Source: Candidatus Pacearchaeota archaeon
Lineage (GTDB): Archaea; Nanoarchaeota; Nanoarchaeia; Pacearchaeales; GW2011-AR1
Assembly: GCA_002686195.1 (NCBI GenBank)
Contig: NZAS01000147.1
Span: 1-10,170, forward strand
DNA: 10,170 nt
Direction: 5' to 3'
Shown here: one piece after another, positions 1 to 6,586 of the stretch
Layout of the letters: every line of letters begins with the position of its first letter
How positions within the stretch are numbered: the stretch's first letter is position 1
Made by a program: the position numbers and the translations under genes
Notes under the pieces: generated by a model
The model's input: only the letters and a program-made list of their open reading frames with translations
Database searches by the model: none
What the model was told of the DNA's origin: nothing

Positions 1-1
1 C

Positions 2-73
2 CTACTTCCTGTGCAAAGATTTAAGAAAGCAACTGCAAAAGAGGTTTGGTCAGAATCAAGGAGTATGATTTAA
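2..73 (+). CDS. C-terminal fragment of upstream gene (probable baseplate/tail protein)
   Basis: The frame is open from the left edge and codes LLPVQRFKKATAKEVWSESR, then SMI and stop TAA at 71-73. The stop overlaps the next gene's ATG in a TAATG junction (71-75), typical of translationally coupled phage genes. I cannot identify the protein from 23 residues; in T4-like genomes gp48 (tail tube cap) often precedes a gp54-like protein, so that is a positional guess only. Confidence 0.6.
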   Translation, partial: LLPVQRFKKATAKEVWSESRSMI

Positions 74-936
74 TGAGGCGTACAATGGATAGAGATCTCG
101 GAGATAGGATGCCGTGGCTACAGCCAAAAAATCGGGAATCGGGTCACGTAGAGGCCAGCAGACCGAGTGCACGAACTCTTAAATCGTTCTCATCCGTATC
201 TGGAGATATGAAAAATATTTTAGCTTCATTTCGTTCAGAAGACGGGTATGCAGAACCTAGTAAATTTGAAGCAATAATTACTCCGCCGAGGGGCATGTCA
301 ACAAGAGGCCGGGTTCGAGCGCGATATAGCGACATGAGGTCTATTTCGTTAAGAGTTGAATCTATCTCACTTCCCGGCCGGAATTTAAATACTTTAACAG
401 ATTCAAATATCTATGGACCGACAAGGGAAGTTGTTAATGGGGTAACTTATGCAGAAGATATATCTATAACATTTCAAGCAAGCGTGGATTTACGTGAAAG
501 AAAATTTTTTGAAGAATGGCAAAATTTAGCAATTAATACAACAACTTGGGACATTGGTTATTACGATAGTTATACTGGTGAAATTGACATTTATATAATA
601 GACAGAGAAAATGCCCGGCGCTATGGACTTAAATTACATGAGGCATTTCCAAAAACAATTTCTGCTACTGCTTTAAATGGAGCAAGTAGTAATGAAATAA
701 TAAAAAATGAAATTAGTTTTGCTTTTAGATATTGGACACCTCTTGAGAAAGAAATACAAACCGCCGCGATGCAACAACTATTGAGTACCACCCTCCGTGT
801 AGGCAATTATCCTGCAACGGTTAAATACCTTGAGTACATCGGCCCGGACGGTATGTGGCACCCCGGCGCCTACGATTCCCGGTATCCCGAAGATAGCCGA
901 CCTCTCGTTCGCAGTAAGTTGGGATCAATTAGATGA
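73..936 (+). CDS. gp54-like baseplate tail tube initiator (gp19-like fold)
   Basis: Probable virion protein of 287 residues. The central part, from about FEAIITPP through SLRVESISLPGRNLNTL, YGPTREVVNGVTYAEDISITF and FFEEWQNLAIN to EISFAFRYW, matches the pattern I know from the T4 gp19/gp54 tail-tube family: a beta-rich domain that stacks as a ring on the baseplate. I chose ATG 73 rather than the in-frame TTG at 46 because AAGGAG (58-63) sits 9 nt upstream and the previous stop overlaps it as TAATG. T4 gp54 is about 320 residues, so the length suits an initiator better than the 163-residue gp19. Both ends (about 100-170 and 780-915) are visibly more GC-rich than the AT-rich core. It could instead be another tube-like baseplate protein; the fold call is firmer than the exact gene. 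Confidence 0.75.
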   Translation: MRRTMDRDLGDRMPWLQPKNRESGHVEASRPSARTLKSFSSVSGDMKNILASFRSEDGYAEPSKFEAIITPPRGMSTRGRVRARYSDMRSISLRVESISLPGRNLNTLTDSNIYGPTREVVNGVTYAEDISITFQASVDLRERKFFEEWQNLAINTTTWDIGYYDSYTGEIDIYIIDRENARRYGLKLHEAFPKTISATALNGASSNEIIKNEISFAFRYWTPLEKEIQTAAMQQLLSTTLRVGNYPATVKYLEYIGPDGMWHPGAYDSRYPEDSRPLVRSKLGSIR

Positions 937-995
937 GTTTAACATTATGAAGTCAACATGTTACGCCATACACATAAAATGAAGGATGAAAAATT

Positions 996-1700
996 ATGTC
1001 ACTACCTAAACTTAATACTTTAACCTATGAATTGGAATTACCTTCAACAGGTGAGAAACTAAAATATAGACCCTTTCTTGTAAAGGAACAAAAAGCTTTG
1101 ATGATTGCTCAAGAAACAGAAGATGACAAATTGTTGGAAAATACATTCGCTCAAATTATTAGCGATTGTGTTCTGGATGATATTGATCCTTATACTATGC
1201 CGATGTTTGATATTGAATACGTTTTTTTAAGAATAAGAGGAAAATCTGTTGGAGAAAAGGTTAAATTAAATTTGTTATGTCCAGACGATGAAAAGACTCG
1301 TGTAAATGTTGAAATTGATTTAGAAAAAGTCGATGTGCAAATGTCTGAAGATCATACTAATATTGTTAATTTAACAAAAGATATAAAGTTAATAATGAGA
1401 TATCCTCGTTTAAGAGATATGACAGGATTTGATGACAAAGGAGAAGTATCATCTATATTCGATATGATCAAACGATGTGTTCATGAAATTCATGATGGTA
1501 AAACTGTTTATAATAAAGTAGACATTTCAGAAAAAGAATTGGATGAATTTATTGACAGTATGTCAACAGAAAATTTTGAGAATTTGAGTGCATTTTTTGA
1601 AACTATGCCAAAATTATTTCATGAAATTGAGGTAAAAAATCCAAAGACGAAGAAGAAAACTAAAATTCCGATTGAGGGTTTGCAAAGTTTTTTCGTATAG
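996..1700 (+). CDS. 26: gp26-like baseplate hub assembly protein (zero-frame product)
   Basis: A 234-residue acidic protein starting MSLPKLNTLTYELELPSTG, with RPFLVKEQKALMIA and the DIEYVFLRIRGKSVGE segment typical of the T4-like gp26/baseplate family. In T4, gp26 works with gp51 in assembly of the baseplate hub and is not clearly kept in the virion. The ATG has AAGGA (982-986) 9 nt upstream. The gene ends KIPIEGLQSFFV then TAG. The last zero-frame codons TTT TTC lie in a T-run that forms a -1 slippery heptamer, so this is probably the shorter of two products. T4 gp26 is 208 residues, so the length is normal. Confidence 0.82.
   Translation: MSLPKLNTLTYELELPSTGEKLKYRPFLVKEQKALMIAQETEDDKLLENTFAQIISDCVLDDIDPYTMPMFDIEYVFLRIRGKSVGEKVKLNLLCPDDEKTRVNVEIDLEKVDVQMSEDHTNIVNLTKDIKLIMRYPRLRDMTGFDDKGEVSSIFDMIKRCVHEIHDGKTVYNKVDISEKELDEFIDSMSTENFENLSAFFETMPKLFHEIEVKNPKTKKKTKIPIEGLQSFFV
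1688..1694 (+). promoter_or_regulatory. -1 programmed ribosomal frameshift slippery site T TTT TTC
   Basis: In the gp26 frame the codons are AGT TTT TTC GTA TAG. The heptamer at 1688-1694 has the X XXY YYZ register (T TTT TTC), so both tRNAs re-pair after a -1 slip. The -1 frame is closed by TGA at 1673-1675 and the zero frame by TAG at 1698-1700, so a shift must occur between these points, and this is the only canonical heptamer there. GAGGG at 1674-1678, 9 nt upstream, resembles the internal Shine-Dalgarno stimulator of dnaX-type shifts. Bases 1681-1690 are complementary to 1738-1747 and 1743-1756 is a perfect palindrome; either could stimulate, but neither is a classic hairpin 5-9 nt downstream. 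Confidence 0.75.
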
Positions 1701-1888
1701 CCCTTTCTCATGATTCCTTGGAGAACTACTATAAAACAAACTTTGCATTAATGCAACATCATAATTATAGTTTGACTGAATTAGACAATATGATGCCGTG
1801 GGAAAGGGAAGTATATCTTGGTTTGTTAATGAACTTTTTGAAGGAGGAAAAGAAAAGAATAGAAGAAGAACAAAGACGGAGTAAATAA
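1694..1888 (+). CDS. 51: gp51-like C-terminal extension, probably made as a gp26-gp51 frameshift fusion
   Basis: In the -1 frame after the slippery site, 64 codons read RIALSHDSLENYYKTNFALM, then QHHNYSLTELDNMMPWEREV and YLGLLMNFLKEEKKRIEEEQ RRSK, stop TAA 1886-1888. The pattern 'short linker, YSLTEL..M.PWER..Y..LL, charged helix' is what I know from small gp51-like proteins of T4-like marine phages and from the T part of phage G/GT tail chaperones. No ATG precedes residue Met at 1751, which would cut into the conserved part, and TTG 1718 has no Shine-Dalgarno. A -1 shift yields a 297-residue fusion (233 + 64). The stop touches the next ATG (TAA ATG). T4 gp51 is far longer (249 residues), so the name rests on motif and position. 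Confidence 0.72.
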   Translation, partial: RIALSHDSLENYYKTNFALMQHHNYSLTELDNMMPWEREVYLGLLMNFLKEEKKRIEEEQRRSK

Positions 1889-2212
1889 ATGGCCGACGAC
1901 AAAGTAAAGGTAACAGAAACAACTAAGGAATATGAACTTTCCGTAGTTGACTTAGTGCCAAGTGCGCCAGGTGACGAACCTACATGGTACAATAAGACAG
2001 CTGGCGTAATAGATAAGTTCAGACTGATTCCTAGACTAATCATGTTAGCATACATCTATGCGTTCTATTCATCGACAATTTGGTATATGGCATTATCTGA
2101 TCCCACTAATGCACAAGCAGCATTTATATCCACCATAGTCGGTGCTGGTGCAGCCTTCTTTGGTTTATATGTTGGTAAGCCAGGCACCTCATTGCCTAAA
2201 GGAAAAAAGTAG
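1889..2212 (+). CDS. small two-span membrane protein, holin-like in layout
   Basis: A 107-residue protein. About 45 hydrophilic residues lead into two hydrophobic stretches, RLIPRLIMLAYIYAFYSS plus TIWYMAL (about 45-70) and AAFISTIVGAGAAFFGLYVG (about 77-96), then a basic tail PKGKK. The DPTNAQAAFISTIVGAGAA pattern recurs, as I recall, in small unnamed proteins of T4-like marine phages. Two spans with a short charged tail would suit a holin, but the position, between the gp26/51 chaperones and the putative tape measure, would equally suit a tail or assembly-associated membrane protein. GGAG at 1878-1881 lies 7 nt before the ATG, which follows the gp51-like stop without a gap. No catalytic motif is visible. 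Confidence 0.7.
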   Translation: MADDKVKVTETTKEYELSVVDLVPSAPGDEPTWYNKTAGVIDKFRLIPRLIMLAYIYAFYSSTIWYMALSDPTNAQAAFISTIVGAGAAFFGLYVGKPGTSLPKGKK

Positions 2213-2221
2213 GATAGTTAG

Positions 2222-4615
2222 ATGGCTGATTTTTCAAAAGATATTCTCAATCAATTAAGGGAATCAAATAAAAGACTTGAAATTCTTGAGAAACAGGGTA
2301 TAAAAGACGATACTCCAAAAGATATTATCGCTGATGCTTTACCAGAAGTTTTGGCGGAGCGTAGATACGGATACGAGTGGCCAAAAACGGAAGGGGTATT
2401 CGAAACAGACGATATTATCAAAAGGGATCTTGAGGCCGGGAAAAACAAACCTTACTTAAAGTCAATACTCGGCGCTCTTGATCCCAAAGGGGCCGCTGCG
2501 GCAGAAAAGGCAGCCGAAAAAGCAGCTAAAGATAAGAAAGATCGAAGTCTTCTTACAAAAATTGCTGATCATCTCGGTAAAATGCAGGGGAAAATGTTCG
2601 AAAAGATGAAGAGTGCTGGTAAAGGTATTTGGGCCGTTATAAAAGGTACTATGCTAGCTGGTTTTCTTGTAGCTCTTTTAGCATTTTTGGAGAGTGACAC
2701 TTGGAAAAAAATGAAAGAGAATATAGAAGTCTTTCTAGATAATCCGACTTGGGGAAAGTTCTTCGACATATTCGAACCTGTAGGCAAGTGGAGTATTATT
2801 GCTGCTATTGGCGGACTTGCGCTATTATTTACTCCAATAAGAACAACAATGGCTGTTGGTGGGTTCTTATGGAAAAAAATGAAAGGCCTGGTAGGAATGT
2901 TTGGCGAAGAAGGATTCTTCAATAAAGGTATTAGAAGACTCTTGGGTTTGGCTCCGAAAAAAGTTCCGAAAGTACCACCAACTGGTGGTATAGCAGGTGC
3001 TGCTCGGGGAGCTGCACGTGCAGCTGCACCCGCAGCGGCGGCGGTGGCGCGGGGCGCCGGATCATTAAAAGCTGTTGGTAAAGGTTTGTTAAGAGGTGCA
3101 AGATTTCTTGGACCTATAGGACTTGCTGCTGCTGCAGCAGTTACAATTTATGATGGTGTTAAAGCTGGTATGGAGGAATATGAAAAAACTGGTGATTTAG
3201 CTGCATCAATAAAAACTGGTGCTGCAGCATCATTGAGCTCCTTGACTTTTGGACTTGTCTCTACAGAAACATTCAAGGACACCTTTGATTGGATAGGTGG
3301 TAAAACCATTGCTCTCACCACTGGCGTTAAAGACATGGCTAAAGAAGCATGGGTTGGTGTTAAAGACCTCATTCCTACGAAAGAAAAACTTACAACAGCA
3401 TATACTGATTTAAAAGATAAAGTTGCTGGTATAACCACAAGTGTTACGGATGCTGCTGAAAAGGCATACACCGCTGTTAAAGATAAAATTCCTACAAAAA
3501 AACAACTTACAACAGCATATACTGGTTTAAAAGATAAAGTTGCTGGTATAACTACGAGTGTCACTACTGCGGCTACTGCGGCATGGACATCTGTTAAAGA
3601 CCTTATTCCTACAGAAGCAAAACTTAAAGAAAAATTTACTACACTAAAAAATGACCTTACACCATTATTAGAAATTAAATTGCCTACAGAATTTACATTT
3701 GCTGGAATCAAAGAATCTGTTGGTACTATGGCAACCGCATTAAATACAAGTTTTGCGAACATCACTGGTATTGATGTAGATGCTACATTAACAAAAATTG
3801 GAGAGGATGTTACCGCTAAAGCTACGAAATTATTAACATCATTTAAAAATATCACTGGTATTGATGTAAGTGATACATTAACAAGTATTAAAACTGGTGT
3901 TACTGCTAAAGCTGCAGCCTTAGTAGACTCATTTGAAGATATAACAGGTTTGACGGTGCCAACTTTCGCTGACATCGAGACAAAAATTGCTGATATAGGA
4001 AAATCATTAAAAGACAACTTCAGTGGAATAATGGATAAAGCAACAGGATTCTTCTCCAGCACTACTGATTGGTTTACAGGACTATTTTCCTCAAAACCTC
4101 AAGGCCCCAAGCACGTTGCAGCAATGATAAAAAAATATGGGCAAACGGAAGAGGCTGCGAAGGAAGCTGGTTTGTATACAGATTATTACCGCGGCAAAAG
4201 TGATATTAATAGAGACTTGTTGAAAGCAGGAGTTGAATCGGGCACAATTCAAAAAGCCCTGTTACAAGCTATAATAGATGACAAGGAATTAACAGAAGAC
4301 GATTTAGGGTTTATGGAGAAACTTGTAAAACAGGCTACAACGACAGATTCACTCTTTACCCATGATCAAGGATTGTATGATCGACTAGATAGAATATTCC
4401 CACCAACTAACCAACTAGTAATGAATGCTCAAAGAACTGAACAAATACTAGCATCAGGAATAAATAGAAGTATGCAAGGTATGGGTGGTGGAAGTCCAGC
4501 TCTAATAAATGCACCTGTTAATACAGTTAATAATAGTCAAAGTAACACTACTGTTGCTTCAACTGAATTAAAACATCCAAGTCCCTTACTTGCATCAGTT
4601 AATCTTGCAGCGTAA
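2222..4615 (+). CDS. putative tail tape measure / baseplate hub structural protein with internal repeats
   Basis: A 797-residue, mostly helical protein. Residues 1-45 look coiled-coil (MADFSKDILNQLRESNKRLE). An Ala/Lys-rich helix near 80-115 precedes three hydrophobic stretches (about 135-158, 190-217, 295-316), with an unusually GC-rich Ala/Gly/Arg linker between the second and third. Residues 380-590 hold two families of exact-period repeats (39 and 30 residues). The C-terminus ends in a low-complexity NAPVNTVNNSQSNTTV tail like those of other phage structural proteins. Hydrophobic spans, helical repeats and position just after a frameshifting chaperone pair are typical of tape measures; T4's own ruler gp29 is 590 residues. 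AGGA at 2211-2214 precedes the ATG. I do not recognise a gp29 signature, so a non-ruler internal tail protein remains possible. Confidence 0.6.
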   Translation: MADFSKDILNQLRESNKRLEILEKQGIKDDTPKDIIADALPEVLAERRYGYEWPKTEGVFETDDIIKRDLEAGKNKPYLKSILGALDPKGAAAAEKAAEKAAKDKKDRSLLTKIADHLGKMQGKMFEKMKSAGKGIWAVIKGTMLAGFLVALLAFLESDTWKKMKENIEVFLDNPTWGKFFDIFEPVGKWSIIAAIGGLALLFTPIRTTMAVGGFLWKKMKGLVGMFGEEGFFNKGIRRLLGLAPKKVPKVPPTGGIAGAARGAARAAAPAAAAVARGAGSLKAVGKGLLRGARFLGPIGLAAAAAVTIYDGVKAGMEEYEKTGDLAASIKTGAAASLSSLTFGLVSTETFKDTFDWIGGKTIALTTGVKDMAKEAWVGVKDLIPTKEKLTTAYTDLKDKVAGITTSVTDAAEKAYTAVKDKIPTKKQLTTAYTGLKDKVAGITTSVTTAATAAWTSVKDLIPTEAKLKEKFTTLKNDLTPLLEIKLPTEFTFAGIKESVGTMATALNTSFANITGIDVDATLTKIGEDVTAKATKLLTSFKNITGIDVSDTLTSIKTGVTAKAAALVDSFEDITGLTVPTFADIETKIADIGKSLKDNFSGIMDKATGFFSSTTDWFTGLFSSKPQGPKHVAAMIKKYGQTEEAAKEAGLYTDYYRGKSDINRDLLKAGVESGTIQKALLQAIIDDKELTEDDLGFMEKLVKQATTTDSLFTHDQGLYDRLDRIFPPTNQLVMNAQRTEQILASGINRSMQGMGGGSPALINAPVNTVNNSQSNTTVASTELKHPSPLLASVNLAA
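3359..3657 (+). repeat. 117-bp (39-residue) direct repeats in the tape-measure gene
   Basis: Units begin at 3359, 3476 and 3593, exactly 117 bp apart. The first two are full length and share VKD.IPTK..LTTAYT.LKD followed by KVAGITTSVT; the third keeps VKDLIPT and then diverges. DNA identity between units 1 and 2 is high, indicating recent duplication or homogenisation. Confidence 0.85.
3761..3970 (+). repeat. 90-bp (30-residue) direct repeats in the tape-measure gene
   Basis: A second repeat family with starts at 3761, 3851 and 3941, exactly 90 bp apart. Each unit opens with ITGIDV or ITGLTV, followed in the first two by TLT.I...VTAKA and a terminal SF..ITG. The third unit is degenerate after its first residues. 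The period differs from the preceding 117-bp family. Confidence 0.8.
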
Positions 4616-4616
4616 A

Positions 4617-4647
4617 AATCCCCTCTAAGAAATTCTTAGAGGGGATT
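4617..4647. terminator. bidirectional hairpin terminator between convergent tape-measure gene and gene 32
   Basis: A perfect 14-bp stem (4617-4630 with 4634-4647) encloses a 3-nt loop. On the minus strand the stem is followed by TTTTT, a standard intrinsic terminator for the gene 32 transcript. On the plus strand it follows the 4615 stop directly and is followed by a weaker T-containing stretch. Confidence 0.9.
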
Positions 4648-4674
4648 CTATAGACTTATCGAGATGATTAGATT

Positions 4675-5580
4675 CTAATTACCATCAGCAAGTTTCTGAA
4701 AATAATCTAGAGCTTCCTCTTTATCATCAACTATTGATATTTCGGGAGCAAGTACTTCTTTAGTATCAACAACTGCTGCTACAGACTCATCTAAATTTGT
4801 CGGTCCAAAAGGAATATCATCTAATGCACTTCCTACCGTGGTAGTTCCAGCAAGAACCAAATTCAAACGGGTTTTCAATTCATCATATGACTTGAAGTTG
4901 GTTGGAGCAGTAAATTCTTTGAGAGAATATTGTTTCTTCCACACTCCTTCAATATCATCATCATTATCAAATAATGCAGACGATGTTTCGAACTCTGACT
5001 TATCGTAGTTCCAATAACCATCTACCTTACGAATCTTCAATTTGAAGTTCGCACCCTGCCAAAAATCGAAAGGATTGATTGGTTCCTCATCATCAAATAC
5101 AGGTTGCATAGCTTCCATGATTTTATCGAAGATCTTCTTACCAAAACGATAAAGGAAAACCTTACCCTCATGTTCGGGATGTTTGGAATCACTCACAATA
5201 TAAATGTTGGAGTAGTATTGCAACTTGCGCTTCTGACGACGAGCGATTTCCTTATCAGACTCTACACCAGAATTCCAGTATGCAGAATTCATTTCTGATA
5301 CAGGATCATTTTGTCCAAGAGTGGTAAGAGAGTTCTCAATATACCATTGTCCGGTTGGGCCTTGAAATGCGTGATTCCAGAGTTTGGCCCATGGCATATC
5401 TTCACCTGATACCGCTGGCAAAAAACGAATAACTGCATAACCATTACCTGTCTTATCAAGTTCTGGTTTCCAGATACGCTCGTCCACATAGGACTTCTTT
5501 TCTTGGGGGTGAGTTTCGGACTGTGCTGCATTCAGCAGTTTGTCCAAAGAATTTTGTTTCTTCAACTTAGTTAATGACAT
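4675..5580 (-). CDS. 32: gp32 single-stranded DNA-binding protein, cysteine-free
   Basis: A 301-residue protein, the same length as T4 gp32, which coats ssDNA in replication, recombination and repair. The N-terminus LTKLKKQNSLDKLL holds a basic LAST-like patch for cooperative binding. The core shows NGYAVIRFLP, LWNHAF, GQWYIEN, KVFLYRFGKKIFDKI, WQGANFKLKI and NYDKSEF, closely following T4. The tail is acidic, as needed for partner contacts. The T4 zinc site is His64, Cys77, Cys87, Cys90: here His70 is kept, but the cysteine positions read Ser84, Asp92 and Ser95 (DPVS for CPVC), and the protein has no cysteine at all. AAGGAG (5593-5588) lies 7 nt before ATG 5580 and 4 nt before ATG 5583; I chose 5580 (MSLTKL), the common family start. 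It follows its own tandem promoters and ends at a terminator. Confidence 0.95.
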   Translation of the reverse strand: MSLTKLKKQNSLDKLLNAAQSETHPQEKKSYVDERIWKPELDKTGNGYAVIRFLPAVSGEDMPWAKLWNHAFQGPTGQWYIENSLTTLGQNDPVSEMNSAYWNSGVESDKEIARRQKRKLQYYSNIYIVSDSKHPEHEGKVFLYRFGKKIFDKIMEAMQPVFDDEEPINPFDFWQGANFKLKIRKVDGYWNYDKSEFETSSALFDNDDDIEGVWKKQYSLKEFTAPTNFKSYDELKTRLNLVLAGTTTVGSALDDIPFGPTNLDESVAAVVDTKEVLAPEISIVDDKEEALDYFQKLADGN

Positions 5581-5626
5581 CATATTTCTCCTTATGTTGA
5601 TGTATGCTACGTATGTTAATTGTGTT

Positions 5627-5655
5627 ATTATATACTGTTTTATACGGAATGTCAA
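5627..5655 (-). promoter_or_regulatory. perfect consensus sigma70 promoter of gene 32
   Basis: On the minus strand, TTGACA (5655-5650), a 17-nt spacer and TATAAT (5632-5627) match the bacterial consensus at every position. The start should fall near 5620, giving a leader of about 40 nt to gene 32. The spacer end AAACAGTA is shared with the promoter-like site at 7871-7899. Confidence 0.88.
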
Positions 5656-5666
5656 GTTCCATTTTA

Positions 5667-5674
5667 TATTTATA
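5667..5674 (-). promoter_or_regulatory. T4-type late promoter box TATAAATA upstream of gene 32
   Basis: The exact T4 late-promoter octamer on the minus strand, directly after the stop of the GNGESR gene and just upstream of the sigma70 promoter. T4-like late promoters are read by a gp55-type sigma with gp33 coactivation, and a gp33-like gene lies in this window. Tandem early and late promoters would keep gene 32 on throughout infection. Confidence 0.72.
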
Positions 5675-6586
5675 TTACTTAAATTGTATGGTTCTTTTTT
5701 GTGTGGCCATATATCCTGTACCATAGTGCCATGGCATCTTCACAAGTTCAAGAGCCTCGCACAATTCGTTTTTGGTTATGTGTGATACATTATCTCTTTT
5801 AATTTTAACTGTGGAATCTACCAGATAAAACTTGATATGAGGAAATTCTTTAAAGACCGCTTGCATTTGGTTATACCAGTTTTCTTGATTAAACCCCTTT
5901 GCAGTAGCTGGTAGATAATTGTCAGTACCTTTATATATGTTATTCAAAGGCTCTTCATATGAACCAAGATCAAACCCCAACACATAAACTTCTTTTTTTA
6001 CATTTCGCCCACGCAGATAATCAACAGTACTAGATTGACATGCAAGATGTAATGCAGTATTACCAGCTGACCATCCTATAGGATAATTAATCTTAATAAC
6101 TATATCATTTTTCTCTACATAGGTAATCCAGATACCAATATCTTTTTCCATTTTCAATTTAAGATCGTCCATGTCAAGGTGTGGATTCATCAAAATTGCA
6201 GTTTCAATCTTTTCTTGCACTGTCGAAGGGTCTTTTCCTGTTATAACACATTGGTCAGTTCTATTCTTACTTCTGTGTATAAATGTTTCTGGAATATTAT
6301 ATCCTAAAAACATCATATCTACAATTGAAGCAGGAATAATGGACCAATTTGAGAAATAACAAATCCCCTGTTCCGGCCATTCTGGATTCTCTAAACAATA
6401 TCCTGAGTCATATATCTCTTGTTGCATAGCATAATCGACAGCAACAAGAACATCAACATAACTATCACGATATATTGCATTACATCCCCAAGTAACTACA
6501 TCTTTAGACATTTTAAAATTCTTGGGAACGAACCATGCTCGTGATTCACCATTACCTATGACAAGAGATTTACGCTGATTAGTCAT
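5675..6586 (-). CDS. phage protein with N-terminal GNGESR motif, function unknown
   Basis: A 303-residue protein starting MTNQRKSLVIGNGESRAWFV. A beta strand followed by the GNGESR turn, then VVTWGCNAIYRD and VDVLVAVDYAM, looks like a Rossmann-type nucleotide-binding start. Later come GWSAGNTALHLACQ and EVYVLGFDLGS, NNIYKGTDNY and WYNQM. This pattern occurs in uncharacterised T4-like phage proteins; a glycosyltransferase-like or nucleotide-sugar role is conceivable, but no catalytic residue can be assigned. The frame is open to 6730, but ATG 6586 overlaps the thyX stop by 8 nt (ATGACTAA), and a longer start would run deep into thyX. No strong Shine-Dalgarno is present, so translation is probably coupled to thyX. 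The stop abuts the late promoter of gene 32. Confidence 0.75.
   Translation of the reverse strand: MTNQRKSLVIGNGESRAWFVPKNFKMSKDVVTWGCNAIYRDSYVDVLVAVDYAMQQEIYDSGYCLENPEWPEQGICYFSNWSIIPASIVDMMFLGYNIPETFIHRSKNRTDQCVITGKDPSTVQEKIETAILMNPHLDMDDLKLKMEKDIGIWITYVEKNDIVIKINYPIGWSAGNTALHLACQSSTVDYLRGRNVKKEVYVLGFDLGSYEEPLNNIYKGTDNYLPATAKGFNQENWYNQMQAVFKEFPHIKFYLVDSTVKIKRDNVSHITKNELCEALELVKMPWHYGTGYMATQKRTIQFK

Noticed and set aside
585..600. TTGACA near TATAAT on the plus strand within the gp54-like gene
   Set aside because: The two hexamers are only about 4 nt apart, so they cannot form a promoter.
1614..2055. Two overlapping minus-strand ORFs of about 100 codons across the gp26/gp51 junction
   Set aside because: They are antisense to well-supported genes, of low-complexity Leu/Ser/Phe composition, and oppose the transcription direction of the block.
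3148..4062. 304-codon open frame on the minus strand inside the tape-measure gene
   Set aside because: It mirrors the repeat region, its hydrophobic Val/Ser/Ala-rich translation is what the antisense of Thr/Lys/Asp-rich repeats gives, and it has no ribosome site or family resemblance.
5581..5724. N-terminal extension of gp32 back to 5724
   Set aside because: It runs through the promoters, has no similarity to gp32, and the family start MSLTKL with AAGGAG is at 5580.
5540..5785. 81-codon plus-strand ORF over the gene 32 promoter region
   Set aside because: Phe/Ile/Tyr-rich translation of AT-rich regulatory DNA, with no ribosome site and opposing direction.
6149..6177. TTGACA on the minus strand inside the GNGESR gene
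   Set aside because: At a spacing of 17 nt the -10 would be AAAATG, which does not resemble TATAAT.
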